Positions 25,529-38,439 of a stretch of DNA of 64,000 nt are shown here, one piece after another. Under the pieces are notes generated by a model, which was not told the origin of the DNA, made no database searches, and saw nothing but the letters and a program-made list of their open reading frames with translations. Made by a program: the position numbers and the translations under genes. Source of the stretch: Isoperla grammatica. Its lineage: Eukaryota; Arthropoda; Insecta; Plecoptera; Perlodidae. Numbering within the stretch: the stretch's first letter is position 1; each line of letters starts with the position of its first letter. The stretch is taken from the NCBI GenBank assembly GCA_945910005.1, contig OX246739.1, positions 33,321,608 to 33,385,607 of the forward strand, read 5' to 3'.

Positions 25529-25775
25529 AGGGGGTCCATAGTTTGTGGGTGGAGTTCCAGCCACTGGAGGCAAACACTTTTTAGATTCTGTTGTTTCGTT
25601 ATTTTTTTGTAGGAGGGTCTATAGGGATACGGAACTTTTTAACATAGGGCATATAACAGATCGACGAATTAAGAAGACATTCTTTTTTGGGGTGGAAGCT
25701 TTTGGAAAAGAATTCTGGAAATAGAATACAAACTTAATCATAGCAACGAAGAACATAATAAATGGTATAAATATC

Positions 25776-25840
25776 CCCCACTGAAAATCAGTTCTTGTAA
25801 CTGAGTGGGTATGGACTATAAATAACTGTGTATTTATGTT
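25776..25840 (-). repeat. Fragment of a dispersed repeat (copy 2 of 3)
   Basis: Minus strand: CATAAATACACAGTTATTTA, TAGTCCATACCCACTCAGTT, ACAAGAACTGATTTTCAGTG, GGGGATAT. Compared with 34361-34430 (plus), the words AGTC..TACCCACTCAGT and AGTGGGGGA are shared in order. The copy at 3734-3795 is more diverged. Confidence 0.45.
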
Positions 25841-27652
25841 ATGTTTTTAATATGTACCCAACATACGACAGTTGGGTAGTATGACGACGCCGAGCGCTAT
25901 GATCAAAGCTACTCACTGGGCGCTGTTGTACTAGCCGATTAGCGCACATTGGGCAGTAACGTTTGGTTATAACAGACGGTTTAGGATTGATATATTACCA
26001 GCTGTTTATCTATGGCAACCAAAGTTTCTCTGTTTGGAGGTGAATGTTACGATTGTGTCCCGCCAACAACCCTTTTACGTTGAGACGTGCACAATACCCT
26101 TTTATAACATGATAACAGCGATAATCCAGCAACCAATCCTAATTCCGTTTCTTTCGGCAGCCATTTTGGATATTTTGGTTGGCTGTTTACATTTTAATTA
26201 ACACACGTGAGCTCCGGTCTGGTAAATAATACGATATTCGGTTGCTGTCATTAACACTGCTAAAAATATTAAAAATAACCATTTCTAAGGGTATATATTG
26301 AAACATTGACAATGGTATGACGTCAAGCTACACACAAGAATAATCCTGTGTACATCTTGATAGTAATGAAATACATATCTAAGTCTACTATTTATACACA
26401 TAATATTGCGGACGGATGTGTGGGTATTATTGTGTAATGTTGTTTATTTGTGTACTATACCTCATAATGATTTTTATCGGAACTTGGCAGTTTCCATGAA
26501 ATAGTAGTTATTTTTGTTTTCTTTGTAAACGACAAAAACTGTTTACCATCTAAAGTTATCTGTGACCAATTATGTGTTCAATTGTTATTATTGGGGTTTA
26601 ATTACAAGACTATAGTGCGCTGGTCATCATAAATGAAGAAATATCTTTACGTCTACACATAAATAAAACAAATAATACAAAAAAATTGGCAAAAATAAAT
26701 TGGGTTAGAGTCAATAGTAACACCAGTATCAGTAGACCTGCCTGTCGTACAAGACTGTCAAACGAGCCGACACTATTGTAACCTTGTTGCTCAATGTGTC
26801 GATACACAACTATAATAATCGCGAATCATTACACAGTGACCATGTTATTGTCCTCATTGGCCAAGTTTTATCAATCCCTAACTCAGAAAATACATTTTTC
26901 TTTGTTGCCACGAATTCTATCACGTATAGTAATATCATTCAGAACTGAGTTCGTTCTTTCATGTTCGTGTACATGTATTATTGCTCCATCAAAAGCTATT
27001 GTGCGCCCGTCAACGGACCAATGTCAGGTCACCTTTGTCTGTTCTGTCGTGACGTAACTGGTCGGAGTCAACATCGCAGACAAAGAGGTCAGCTGGGGTA
27101 GCTGTGTTGTCACTCACAACTATGACAGACAGACAGACAAGGGTCGTGCAAGCCTACTGAAGCGTATGTGTTATCCAACGCCGAAACGTCTTATTACATG
27201 TGTTTGACCGGAGTATAACCATGCATAACCACCCACCTTGTTTACGACAAGAGTCAACTTCTTAAAATTTAACAAGCCGCATTAACATAATTTACAAGCG
27301 CGTGTAATGATAAACAAACTGCATGTTGTAAAGTTTATACCCGTGTTTTTGAAGTCCGCTATATAGGTACGTCAATGGTCATTAAGTTTATTGTTATTGT
27401 GGCTATCGTTGATGCATATTTGTAATGAGGTGCAATTAACATGGGACCAGCGTGCATGTGGTGAATTCAAGATGTATACCCCGCCTGAATCCTAACACGG
27501 CAACCCATGGGCCACCCACCGCCCACCACCAGCCAGCCAATGTTGTTTGAAAGAACAAACTTAGCTGAATCTATACAACGAATTTGTGTAGGCCTACCTT
27601 ATCATTAAAGTCCATGTTTCATTATACCTTCCATGTTAGATCATCCTGGCGC

Positions 27653-27667
27653 GGGGGGGGGGGGGGG
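27653..27667 (+). repeat. G15 homopolymer
   Basis: Fifteen consecutive G residues following CTGGCGC, in otherwise AT-rich DNA. Confidence 0.95.
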
Positions 27668-28504
27668 TATTTGTAATTATATACATTATCAGCAGTGAAT
27701 TAGCATCCTGTATGGGTCTGCAATAAGCATGTGCTGCATTACATTATTCTGTTCTATTTTGATACAAAATTAGTATTGAGATAATATGCCAAATTTGATT
27801 TCGCAGTGATTGTGCGATTTTATAGCAATGCAATGTAGTTTTAAATTTTAGTAGGTTATTACACAGGTATTCCTGGTACTGTAGTAGGTGTTTCAAAGTT
27901 AACTAATTAGTTACTGCTCTACTATATTGACGGGCCTTGCCTCATGCAATCTAGAAGCTGAGTGTGAAATACAATACTCATTACTGTGAGGGTTAACGAA
28001 ACTTTAGTGCACCTTGGTCGCAATATAGCATTAAATACGCATTGCCAGAAACACTTTGTTAGTCACTATATGGTAATAAAAACGAAAAGAAAACACAGTT
28101 CATACAACTTGTACAGTTACAGTATAAAACTTGCCTCACAGGTCACAATATACGAGGATAGCAACGCAGGTAGTATTGAAGAAGAACCGTGAGGCATATT
28201 TTATGAGAAGTACGTTCTACGTTCTACGAAATATGTTATCGTTACTTACGTTTATAAATACAGATATATTGTGTTTTGTTCCCCATGAACAAGAAATATT
28301 CACAAACCTAATCAACCAGCCCCAGCAACAACAATCTGGTTTATATGTCAAATGAATATCTTCTATCGAGCTTAGAATCAATAATAAAAAGGTATGTCAC
28401 AAGAAAATGTATTTCATTTGTTGAAGAATATTTTGCAACCATACGAAATATTTCAAGGAACCATTAGGTTCTGGTTCTGTTCCCGTGTGCGTGAGTGTGA
28501 TGTG

Positions 28505-28535
28505 GTGTGCGTGTGCGTGTGCGTGTGCGTGTGTA
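28505..28535 (+). repeat. Short (GTGTGC)n microsatellite
   Basis: About five copies of GTGTGC, the same motif as the long tract at 24289-24445. Confidence 0.9.
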
Positions 28536-28784
28536 CGCACGGAAGCGAATATAATGCAGCTTATGTCATATCAAAACACGTGTTTTTGTGGCGTGCTAAA
28601 GAAGTCTGGAGCTGATCGACTTAGCTGTCACATCCATCATTCAGACTATGACGTGGCATGCTGAGTATAGGCAACCATGCTTCCAGCCGGCAGGGTACAC
28701 ACACAGGTTTACTCAATCACTTCACTTCCTAGGTGCATGTACAGCATTCTCTGCATGGACGCCTTCCGGAGTTAACTTTGTTAA

Positions 28785-29827
28785 GGCCAGTTTCACCAAA
28801 TCTTAATCCGGCGATTTTCTGTTAAAGGGGTTCTCACCCGCTACCCCAAAAAAATATGTTTAACTAAGGCTGATTAGCTATGAAATTAGCGACTAAATGA
28901 AAAGAAATCGGGTTCACCATAACCCGGGAAAAAATATCAAAGTTAGTGATTTTCGAGCTAGGTCCCATCGGCGAAAATCTCCCATAAGAAATAGCATTGG
29001 GACGACCTGTATGCCTTGGGACCTTGGAGGATTCTGCTCCAAAAAAAAATGATGTAATACTTTTCGCTGCGTCTTTCTTGTCTGCGTCTTTTGTATATTT
29101 TGGTTTTGTAATCGGAGCTTCCGTTCAGGTACAGTATAAAGATGTGTAATCGGGTGCTCCATTTCGTTTTGAGCGTTGCTGTGCGTTGCTGTGCACGTCG
29201 AGTTGGCGGGTGTCGACTGTCGAGTTGGTGTCAAGTAAGCCAAGCGAGAGAGAGAGAGAGAGAGTGATTAGTATTGGGAGGGGAAATAGTCAACGCATGC
29301 ACAATGAACGCGGTCTGCTATGCGGTGTCGAATGGAGTACACCAAGGCCGTCTATTTTTTTTTTTTAGATATATCGCTTCGAGTACACTCGCACCAAAAG
29401 CCGGCTGACACCAACAGTCGCCGCGGCAGTTAACCAGAAATTGCATTAATTAATAACAATTCACAGGTTTCAACACACGATGTTTAATGGTTCATTATCG
29501 ATTGGTGTGGTGCAGTAGATCATATGGTAAAAAATAAATCTAGCGGGTGAGAACCCCTTTAATCGGAGATCAAAAATGGCGCCCGATGCATTTTGTATGT
29601 AATGTAATGTTTGTTGATACCATGGCAACCAATCCGAGATTAGTAAATCAGCCGATTAAAAAGCTTTTTGTTAATCTCCGATTTAAAAATCTCAGATTGG
29701 CTATTAGGGTTTCATATCACATATTAAATTAAAAATGTATGGTGTCTTCTGTCAGTAACCACACTTGTTCGGAGTAGATGTCCGGTTAACGGGTCATTTC
29801 GGGACTAAAAGTTTGGTGAAACAGGCG
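28785..29827. mobile_element. TTAA-flanked MITE carrying a nested insertion
   Basis: The left end reads GGCCAGTTTCACCAAA. The right end, reverse-complemented, reads CGCCTGTTTCACCAAA (14 of 16 matching). TTAA flanks both sides (28781-28784 and 29828-29831). After removing the nested element the outer element is about 310 bp, with a GATTAA- and AATCCGAGATTA-rich interior. TTAA duplication is typical of piggyBac-like transposition, though the termini are not the usual CCC type. There is no coding sequence for a transposase. Confidence 0.6.
28826..29558. mobile_element. TTAA-flanked element nested in another MITE, 733 bp
   Basis: It has perfect 18-bp terminal inverted repeats. The left end is AGGGGTTCTCACCCGCTA and the right end is its exact reverse complement. 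TTAA lies on both sides (28822-28825 and 29559-29562), consistent with TTAA-targeted insertion as in piggyBac-type elements. The minus strand has a 109-codon open frame (28914-29243) that I do not recognise as transposase. The element also contains a short GA tract (about 29247-29265). Perfect termini inside a diverged host element show it inserted later. Confidence 0.75.
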
Positions 29828-29831
29828 TTAA

Positions 29832-31658
29832 CCTAATATACATGTAAAGGCCCGGTGTGTTGCAGTATATTCTGTTGCACTCGCTAACAATATTTCAAAT
29901 TGAAATAAATACCTGCTCCCAAACATTATACTGTAGATTAATTCGCTTGTTTGGCACTTAAAATTTGAAGATCAGTGAACATTCAGTTCGTAGTGAATAT
30001 GATGACTACAAAAGTAACAAAATTAAGACTAATATTGTAGAATGCTTCTCATGTTTGGTACAATATCAACTCTTCCTTCTGACCAAAACATGTAAATTAT
30101 AAACAAAATACATTTTTTATCAATCTTACTCCCGGAATGCACATCTCAAAGTTGAATCAAGTTGCCATCTGTCATCATGAAACCACACAAGCAGTTCTGT
30201 CTGGTTGTAAAAGTGACCGACAACCGAACAGACTCCATAAAAATACTGCGCGGTATTGCATTATTGATACTTACCGCTCATCTAAGTCATATTTAAAAGG
30301 TAAAAACTTTCTACGCTGACCAAAAATCGAACCCGCGAGCTTTTGTAAGAAGTAGGATAGAATAATCTCAGAAGATAAACCTGTCGTGGTATAACCTTGT
30401 TTTTTGGTCATAGACAAGACATGTCAGGTCTAATATTGTTGGAATTGAGTAAACTCTATGACAGCGAATAATGTTGTTCTTGTTGCCAACACTAATTGCG
30501 TTGCGAGATGATGTTAGGGTTCATTAATCAGCAACTCATAATTCTGTACAGATGTGTAGGAATACGGTTTATGGTTGGTTTATACGACCACGTCCCATAC
30601 ATACAAGTATATTTTCTATTACTTGTTTTTGTCGATATATTATTACCTAGTATTGTTGAGTATTATGTAGTAATGTAATAATAATAATAATAGTAATGTA
30701 GGAGAAAATATATGGGTATAAGAATTGAGTTGTAATTAGAGGATGAGATTTAAGAAAATACTGTCCCTCTTAACTATATGTCTTCCACAGGGGTAGGCTG
30801 CGTGTTGGTAAAAGTCAACCCGCGTTCAACCACTAATAGGAGTGCAAAACAGGATGGTCATTTTAGATACTCGAAAGACAGTACTTTGTATTCCTCGCAT
30901 ACAGTGAATGGTGCGCGAATACTCCTCCCTTTTTAAACAGCATTTTTCTTGTGTTTAGACATTTTATATGGGATTATAATTATAGAGAAATTAGTTGAGC
31001 AAAGCGACTTTGAAAATGTAATCCGTAGGATTTACATAATAAGTCTATACAATGCGTTGTTTGGCTAAGTTTTAATGTAGCTACAGCAGTTAGGCTAGTT
31101 CGAAGTATTTAATGACTTGCTATATTTATTTTAAAATGGCTACTTCCAATTAGTTATAATTTCGAAATTAATTCAAAATTACGCCCATCACATTTTCTTG
31201 TACGAAATTGCTTCTTCTGATTGTTCTAAAATATTAATAACAGCGTATAAAGCGTAATTATATTACAAATTACAATAGAATATTGTACTCTTTAACGAAG
31301 GCAGAATACCAAAACATAATTAACTGTATAGAGGTCAAAGTATTGAACTGTGAAATTAATCTACCTGTTTTCAACGTTTCAAGTTTCACAATTTAAAAAA
31401 TGGTGAAGGTATTAAAATCTGAAATCTCACGTGTAACAAGGCCCGATACCACGGTCTGAGTTTTTGGTATTTAGCCACCACTTATAAGAAAAACAGAGCT
31501 TTTCTGGCCAATCCTTTAAGCTAAAAAGATGGTTATTTTATCATTTATGAGTGTCATTAAATAACACATTTTCAAAGTATTAAGTTTCGGCCATGTTTGT
31601 ATATGTTTCATATTATGTTTGCGAATATATTTTACAATAAGCGAATAAGAAAACATAT
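29832..31658. other. Gene-free stretch
   Basis: No gene is recognised. Positions 30305-30350 carry, on the minus strand, AGCTCGCGGGTTCGATTTTT, which fits a B box and may be a SINE remnant. A short AAT tract lies near 30677-30692. Confidence 0.5.
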
Positions 31659-31666
31659 GCTTTAAT

Positions 31667-32931
31667 CAGTGGCGTAGCGCAGAAGTCGTGGCCCCCCCCC
31701 CGCGACATTGGCCATTGGACATGGTAGGAACAAGCACGGGGGGTATGGGGGGCGGAGCCCATGAAAAACGCCGCAGGCGAAAAATTTTGAAAGCACGTTT
31801 TTAGAGTGCATTTGATGCGTTTTAGGAAAAAGTGGTGGGCTGAATGTAATACCGAAACAATGTAGTTTGTGTGCGTCAATTTGTTTTGTCGTCATGTCGA
31901 GTTACAATTCACAGCATACATTGCAACATATTAACGTTTGATCTTATTTTCAACCCCCCCTCCCATATCCACCACTTCCACGCGACGTAATAATAATGTA
32001 TACATTTATCTAACATATTATTATATCATCAACAACAACAACAAGTATGATAAGTTTTAAGTATTGATAAATCAAATAACCTACGTTTGGATCCTCCAAC
32101 TGCAATTCTGGAACGTTTCCTAGCCGTTTAGGCTTTTAGTGTATTATTGTCTGGCAAATCGAGCTTTTCGGCGTGCGTTAGCGTCCGCGAACTCGTCGAA
32201 CAATGTATCTATGTTTAACTTTCGTGTTCTTTCACCCTCGATACTAAGCAATGCCAAACCACCGAGTCACGGGCACTTTTATAAGTTCTACCACTCATTG
32301 TAAATAATATATATATTAACAAATAACATAGTAACAGAATAATAAAATAGAAACACTAACATAACACTTCGTGACTCCACACAGAAGAAAACATTCAACA
32401 CATATTCACAAAACTACTACGATTTCACTCAATTCACAATAAGAATGTAAACTTTGCGCACTGTTATCAACACATCCGATCCAGCACCATATTTGACACC
32501 ACTTTATTAATCGCATCACCTACAGTCTCATTCCCACGCTGAGATATGCCTCTATCAGTGAGGGAGTCCGAGAGAAAACTGACCTCTGAAATAATTTTGT
32601 GTAAAGGGTGGAAACTAGCTACAAAACAAAGTTTATTGTTAGTGGGGGTAAGGGTAAAATTTAAGGTTCATTGGCATTTTCGGTGACATCAGACTGTTAG
32701 TTTTACAACACAAGTGCATTTCGCTAACCCATACATCCGGTATAAAATCGTGAACGATCCCAAAAATTTTGAAAATTTTGCGAATTTTGTAATTTTATTT
32801 AAAATACATTTTAATTGATTTGTTGTATTATTTGGAATTTTCGTAATATACGATCTATATCATCGGGGGCCCCCGCTTCGCGGGGGCCCCCCCGCCTTGC
32901 GTGGTTTGCGGGGCCTTCCGCTACGCCACTG
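31667..32931. mobile_element. hAT-like non-autonomous element, 1265 bp
   Basis: It starts CAGTGGCGTAGCG and ends CGCTACGCCACTG (perfect 13-bp terminal inverted repeats apart from flanking drift). It is flanked by GCTTTAAT (31659-31666) and ACTTTAAT (32932-32939), an 8-bp duplication matching at 7 of 8. These features are typical of hAT. No transposase frame is visible; the longest frame is about 88 codons and matches nothing known. Near the left end are a GGGGGGCGGAGCCC palindrome (31747-31760) and CGCCGCAGGCG (31769-31779). Near the right end is a 12-bp-stem GC hairpin at 32865-32891. The left 170 bp closely resembles the element at 62691. Confidence 0.8.
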
Positions 32932-32939
32932 ACTTTAAT

Positions 32940-34249
32940 TACCCATTTTTATTTAAATTAGACATGTTTTAGGAATTGATTTGACTACACTCTGTTCCTT
33001 TTTAATTTATTAACTTATAACATTTAAAGCAATATTTCGAGTATTTGTATTGTCCAATCAATTCTTAAAACACCAACAAATCACAAGTTCTATTAAGTTT
33101 TTAAAGTATTAAACAAGTAGAAAAACAACGACTTATACATTTTATCTCGCGCAGATACACTGACTTCTATAATCGCGTGCGACCAAAACCCACCTCTTCA
33201 GAATCCGTCATATCCCATCTCCACGCGACGGGAGTCAAACCCCAACCAACAACTGTAATAATGACAGATGCATTCGAGAACCCGCTGCGGTTATATTGTT
33301 AGCCTTTCCCACGCGTGGCATGAGCACAATCAGATTAGAGCACGCGTCATAACAGGCGGTGTCATCTGCCGCAGTCGTAGTACGCAAACAACCCGCAGCA
33401 CTCTGTACACACGGGTATTATTAGTGATAGCGCGGAAAACAACTCGGAAATCTAATGAAAGGGTTCATATTGAGGTAGTATAGTATTGTGATGGATGGCC
33501 AATAATATTGTTAATCCCAGTGACAATAAGGGAAAGGGATATTTGGGAATGAATTATAAATAATATATTAGCACGGTTGTGTGAGATATGGACCACTTTA
33601 CACGGAAATACTAAAGTGAGTGACTTGCGTCTAAAATTAAGTTTTTAAGAGTTATCTTATGTTAACATAGGGCAAACATAGATCTTAAGTTTTGCAAATT
33701 AATATACTTAGTTAAATGAGTATTTAAAACAAGTAATATACACCAGTTTTTACAAATTAAAAAATAAAATTTTAATACGTTCCTGGGACAAACCAAATTA
33801 AAATGTAAAGTTTTCAAAGGTATTTTTAATAATTTATGCAATAATATCAAGTTATGGATTTTTCATTGTAAACTTAAATTATTATTGACTGAAAAAAAAC
33901 AAAGTAAACGAAGAAATATCATTTTGACACCGAAACATAATTCTTTTTACTTAACTGGTTCTTACGGGCCCGTAGATGTGTTCCTGTTTGACTCTTCGCT
34001 ACCTACTGGCACTGGGTAGCGAGCATCACATTTAGCCCATCACTATTATTAAGGCTTTTATAGCCGTTATTATCAGCAGTCAACACCTATAATAACTGTC
34101 TATTCATCGAATAACTTGCCACCAACCAATCAGCTTTCAACTATGTTATTAGGACAACGTAACATAATTATTATCATAGCCCATTAGTGAGATTATCAGT
34201 GTTTGAACGACTGAGAAACACAAACAAGTTGTGAATTAACAGGGAAAAA
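32940..34249. other. Gene-free stretch
   Basis: No gene is recognised. It is AT-rich. The segment 33180-33480 is more balanced and has an open frame of 71 codons without similarity. Confidence 0.5.
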
Positions 34250-34251
34250 TA

Positions 34252-34877
34252 CCTTTACGTCAAAAACCGCACAAATTTTTCATTTTTAAATTATATCACA
34301 AGAATGGACTTCGAAATCGAAAATCTGAATCAACAGCGCACTGTGGTTTGGTCAGCCCTATAAATAAATACATAAATTCACATTTAGAGTCTACCCACTC
34401 AGTAATTAAACTGAGTTGAAGTGGGGGACTTTAATTTAAAGTGACTAAACCAACCCTGTAGGCTTCGAACACCATCGACGAGTGAGCCAATCAAACCAAT
34501 CAAAGATCGATATTTCAAATACGAAACATATGAATCAGTGATTGGACAGTGAGAACACCTGCGGACAAATGCCAGAATCAACAATTGGCCGATTCAGAAC
34601 AACTTTGAGTTTATTGAGTGCTTCGTTGCTACTGAATACTGAATGCTCTGAATTGTGTCATACATTATAATCAGTAAGGTTTTTATTTATAATTAATTTT
34701 ATTACTGATTGTCGATTAAATAATCAAAATGACTACTTTAATGGTTATAATATTTCATTGAGTCTGAAGGGCTTACCAAAACACAGTGCGCTGTTGACTC
34801 AGATTTTCGATTTTGTGTTGCAATCAATTGAGACATAATTAAAAACTTAAACTTTTCTGCGGTTTTTGACGTAGAGG
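34252..34877. mobile_element. Long foldback element flanked by TA, 626 bp
   Basis: The left end reads CCTTTACGTCAAAAACCGCA. The right end, reverse-complemented, reads CCTCTACGTCAAAAACCGCA. Further in, AATCGAAAATCTGAATCAAC and AGCGCACTGTGGTTTGGT pair with AATCGAAAATCTGAGTCAAC and AGCGCACTGTGTTTTGGT from the right. The inverted arms therefore extend roughly 120-130 bp with spacer differences. TA lies on both sides (34250-34251, 34878-34879), compatible with a Tc1/mariner-type MITE. A dispersed-repeat fragment (34361-34430) sits just inside the left arm. No coding sequence is present. Confidence 0.7.
34361..34430 (+). repeat. Fragment of a dispersed repeat (copy 3 of 3)
   Basis: AAATAAATACATAAATTCAC, AGTCTACCCACTCAGTAATT and AGTTGAAGTGGGGGAC match in order the minus-strand copies at 25776-25840 and, more weakly, 3734-3795. 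It lies inside the foldback element at 34252, so it is either part of that family or was captured by it. Confidence 0.45.
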
Positions 34878-35324
34878 TACCAAATAAGCACATGATTGAT
34901 TAATTTATAGAACGGGACTTTTGCCCATCGGTCAGTTTTGCCAAAAGTCAGAAAATAATCATCGAAACTCAGAAAAAAATACTAAATTTCAAGTCCAAGT
35001 AACTGATGCTATCAAGTCGACACCCGAACTACTTGTTTTAACACATTCATGTAAGTTCGTTTGAAATGTGTATTTACTGTTGTTTAGCCCGACAGATGTT
35101 GTACCACTAATAATATTAACAATAGTAAATATAATAATAGTAATAGTAAATAGTAATAGTAATAGTAGATCACATGCAACTGTTTATTTGTCAAATACTC
35201 CTATAAGTCAAATGTTTCAAATTATTGGTAAAAACTAATTTGTGAAATAATTAATTACAACCAACTGCTAATATTAGTAATATGAATTTCAAAAATTTGA
35301 AACAGGACGATTTCCTAACATTGT

Positions 35325-35385
35325 CCACGGTGGCTCATGCGGTTAGGAGGCAGGGACGTGGGTTTTAATCCCGCATAAGGGATGA
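35325..35385 (+). repeat. tRNA-like SINE fragment
   Basis: The plus strand reads CACGGTGGCTCATGCGGTTA (A-box like), GGAGGCAGGGACG and TGGGTTTTAATCCCGCA (B-box like with a self-complementary T-stem). It is a short head without a recognisable tail. Confidence 0.45.
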
Positions 35386-37517
35386 TTTTTTTGTAATTGT
35401 CCACCTCCATCATCTATCATCCCCCATCGTCTCGAATAGCACCACTACAATAATAGCGACGTACAAAGAAACAAGAATCAAATATCGTCTCAGCAATGCG
35501 GTAATCTTAAAGTAGTCGGTTGTGTAAAGGAGGACCTACCAACTAATCCTCATTTATTTAAATACACAACGGCTTAAGTAACACACGCGGAAGAGATTGT
35601 GACCGACATATCTTAAATCGACGGATTATACTCTGGATTCTTAGCGGGATTAATATAACAGTCTGGCGCCAGAGTGCGAGGAGTTAGGCCTGCAGGTGCC
35701 ACGTGCAGGCGCATACCCTCAGGGCAACTCAACGTCACTCAAAACAAGCTTCTGTTTCAGTCACCTGCGCATTCGCACTGCGCATCTCAAGCACTCAGCT
35801 GCAAACTGACATCTCACTTACACCGTATGCTAACATCACGGCACGTCAAGCCACACCATACGTGGCTACCTGACATTATCGTTGGATTTAATTAAAAGAT
35901 CATATCATTTATATCGTTGTATATTATATGCGTTCGTTTTTTCTTCTTTGTGATGTGTGTTTGAGAAGTAACCTATTCTTGTCGGTTGTTGAAATTGGCA
36001 CCTCAAGCAATTGACCAATCAAAATACCGCGATGACGTAATCTTATTATGAGATGTTTCATCTAAATGATGTCGTTACTTCAACGTCATTTCTGTGACAC
36101 GCGAACATCAATCTAAAATAGATGTAACAACAAAGGCAGATGATAAAGACAACACATATACATAATAATTATTGTATTTTATAGTGGTATAAGATTACAC
36201 GTTAAGATAGATTTACAAACAAATATTGTGAAAGAATGAAATATACAATTAATTAAATTGATAGTTACTCTTATATCAACTACAGTACTAGCAACATTTC
36301 TAAATAAACAATACTGCTATTCTACTACTAACCACTTTTAAATCTAGAATTTGGTCACCCAAAAACTGTGTGGGCAATTATTATGTATGAGATGACACTT
36401 AACTGCGAGAATGAAAGTCGAACTAATGCAGACATGTACCCTATAGGTAAAAATGTTCTTTAAATAATAATAATAATAATAAGAATAATAAGAATACAAC
36501 ATTGTGATATACCCGAAATGTAATTATTCTTTCTTATGAATGTTATTGTGTAACAAAAAATGATTTGTTTTCAAAATAATTATCTTTCAATGTGTATATT
36601 CGTAGAAATCATTCTAGAAATGAATGGGTAAACTGAAAACTGATATAAGAATAATTCTCGACATTCACTATAGAAACATCTCAACATTTTCTCGAGGGTG
36701 ATATTATGTTGTGTCTCTTCCAACAATTAAACCGTAATTTCAAGCCATAACTCGTATTTTGCACCGGGCAAATTAACTTGCAATGTTTTTTTAATGCAAC
36801 GAGTCGAAACGACAAGATCCAGTGGTGATGGGGAATCAATCAGATAAATGGGCCCCATAAAACCCGTCCCACATCCGAGGTCACGACTCATGACGCACAT
36901 ACCGGTGTGATGTTTGACGATTCGTGTCCAACGCAAGATCTGGTTTGTTGATTTGTTTTAAAAATGCCCTTGGTCACAAAATGTATAGAATTTTGGAAAT
37001 TAACTATGTTGTACTTGTCTTATAACAACCTTGGAGGTGCTGAGTGATTAGTTGCCAATTGGTGAGCCCCAATTTCAAATACCGATCGTTGATTGGCTGT
37101 ACGAACCACTCTCTAATTTTAACATTTGTCTTTTACATTGTGCGCCTATTAAAAAATTTAACCTAGCTATAATGACATGAAAATATACACTGCTTTGAAG
37201 AAACTGTTTTTTGCAAGTTACACGGTTGTGTAGGGGGTAAGGCGTGAAGTAGCTGCACAAGATGAAAGAATAAGTTGCACAATATAATCATCGGTGATTA
37301 ACACTCATTTCATGGACGTTGATTGTCTGACCCATTGAAGACGCACTGACCTTAAGCTATGGCTGAGAAATCAAACTACAATATTACAAACATCTTAACA
37401 TTTTTTATATCGTTCAAGGAGAATTTTAGGACATATAGCGTCGTCTGAATCATGCAGATCCACACATCGTAGGGGTCGTCATAAGAAGAATCTAGTTTAG
37501 TTGGGGGGAGGGGAGGA

Positions 37518-37531
37518 GGGGGGGGGGGGGG
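37518..37531 (+). repeat. G14 homopolymer
   Basis: Fourteen G residues at the end of a longer G-rich block (GGGGGGAGGGGAGGA precedes it), a good G-quadruplex candidate. Confidence 0.95.
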
Positions 37532-38439
37532 ATGATAGGTGACTCAAAGAGGGCCGGCAAATATGAAGGAGAATTTGAACGTTAGAAGAGGAAAGATGAA
37601 GGACATATGAGAAAATAAAAATAAAAAAGTATAATATAATAAAAATAAAAAAATAAATAATAATAAAATAGATACAAACATTACAAAAGATATGGACGGG
37701 AGACGTACCGCGGTCACTAAGGAGAAGGTGTTCAACCGGTTCAATTTTACAGTCATACCCAATTTATTAAACTCCATAGTCACGCATTGCGTTCATACTT
37801 CATACATAACGCTGGCCTACAAATATATTACAGAGTTTATGCGAGTGTCCTGACTCCTGAATGACCTGGTGTAGATCGTAGTTTTGTTTTAAAGATTAGG
37901 GTTGGCATTGCGTATTTTTATAAATTGTTAATAAGGCAAAGTAATGTCATTTTTTTAAACATTGTTTCATATAAAATGTTGTTGTTTCTATATAAAATGA
38001 GAAGTAATTTACCAGAAAAACCAAGTAGTAGTTTGTAATCAAAAATAATTAATTAATACCTACCCAAATAAAAAACAATGTCACAATACTGATGAAATAA
38101 AATGTTCTAGCTCACAAATTACAAAAGCCAGCGATGTATATCCATTTTCAAACCAAAAATCAAAGCAAAATTAAATTCTTCCCATAAATATCTGATTTTT
38201 TTATTTATTCACATCACTTTCTTTCTCTCAAGGCAAGAAAACCTAGAAATTAATCAGATTTCCGGGACATATCAAAATTATCGTTTTTAATTCTTATTGC
38301 AACTATGAATTTTGAAACATTCGTCACATTGAAACAATAAAATATCAAACCGTTGTCAAAAACTTTTTTTTCCTAAACAGCGGTCCATGAGAACAAGGCT
38401 CCCATTTGACTTAAAACTCCAATAATCGGTGTGTCTGAG

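Larger units (their letters stand above)
24626..28504. other. Gene-free stretch
   Basis: No gene is recognised. It carries G18 (25511-25528, after a GT tract), G15 (27653-27667), a TAGGCCTA at 27589-27596 and a dispersed-repeat fragment at 25776-25840. Open frames are at most 87 codons. Confidence 0.55.
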
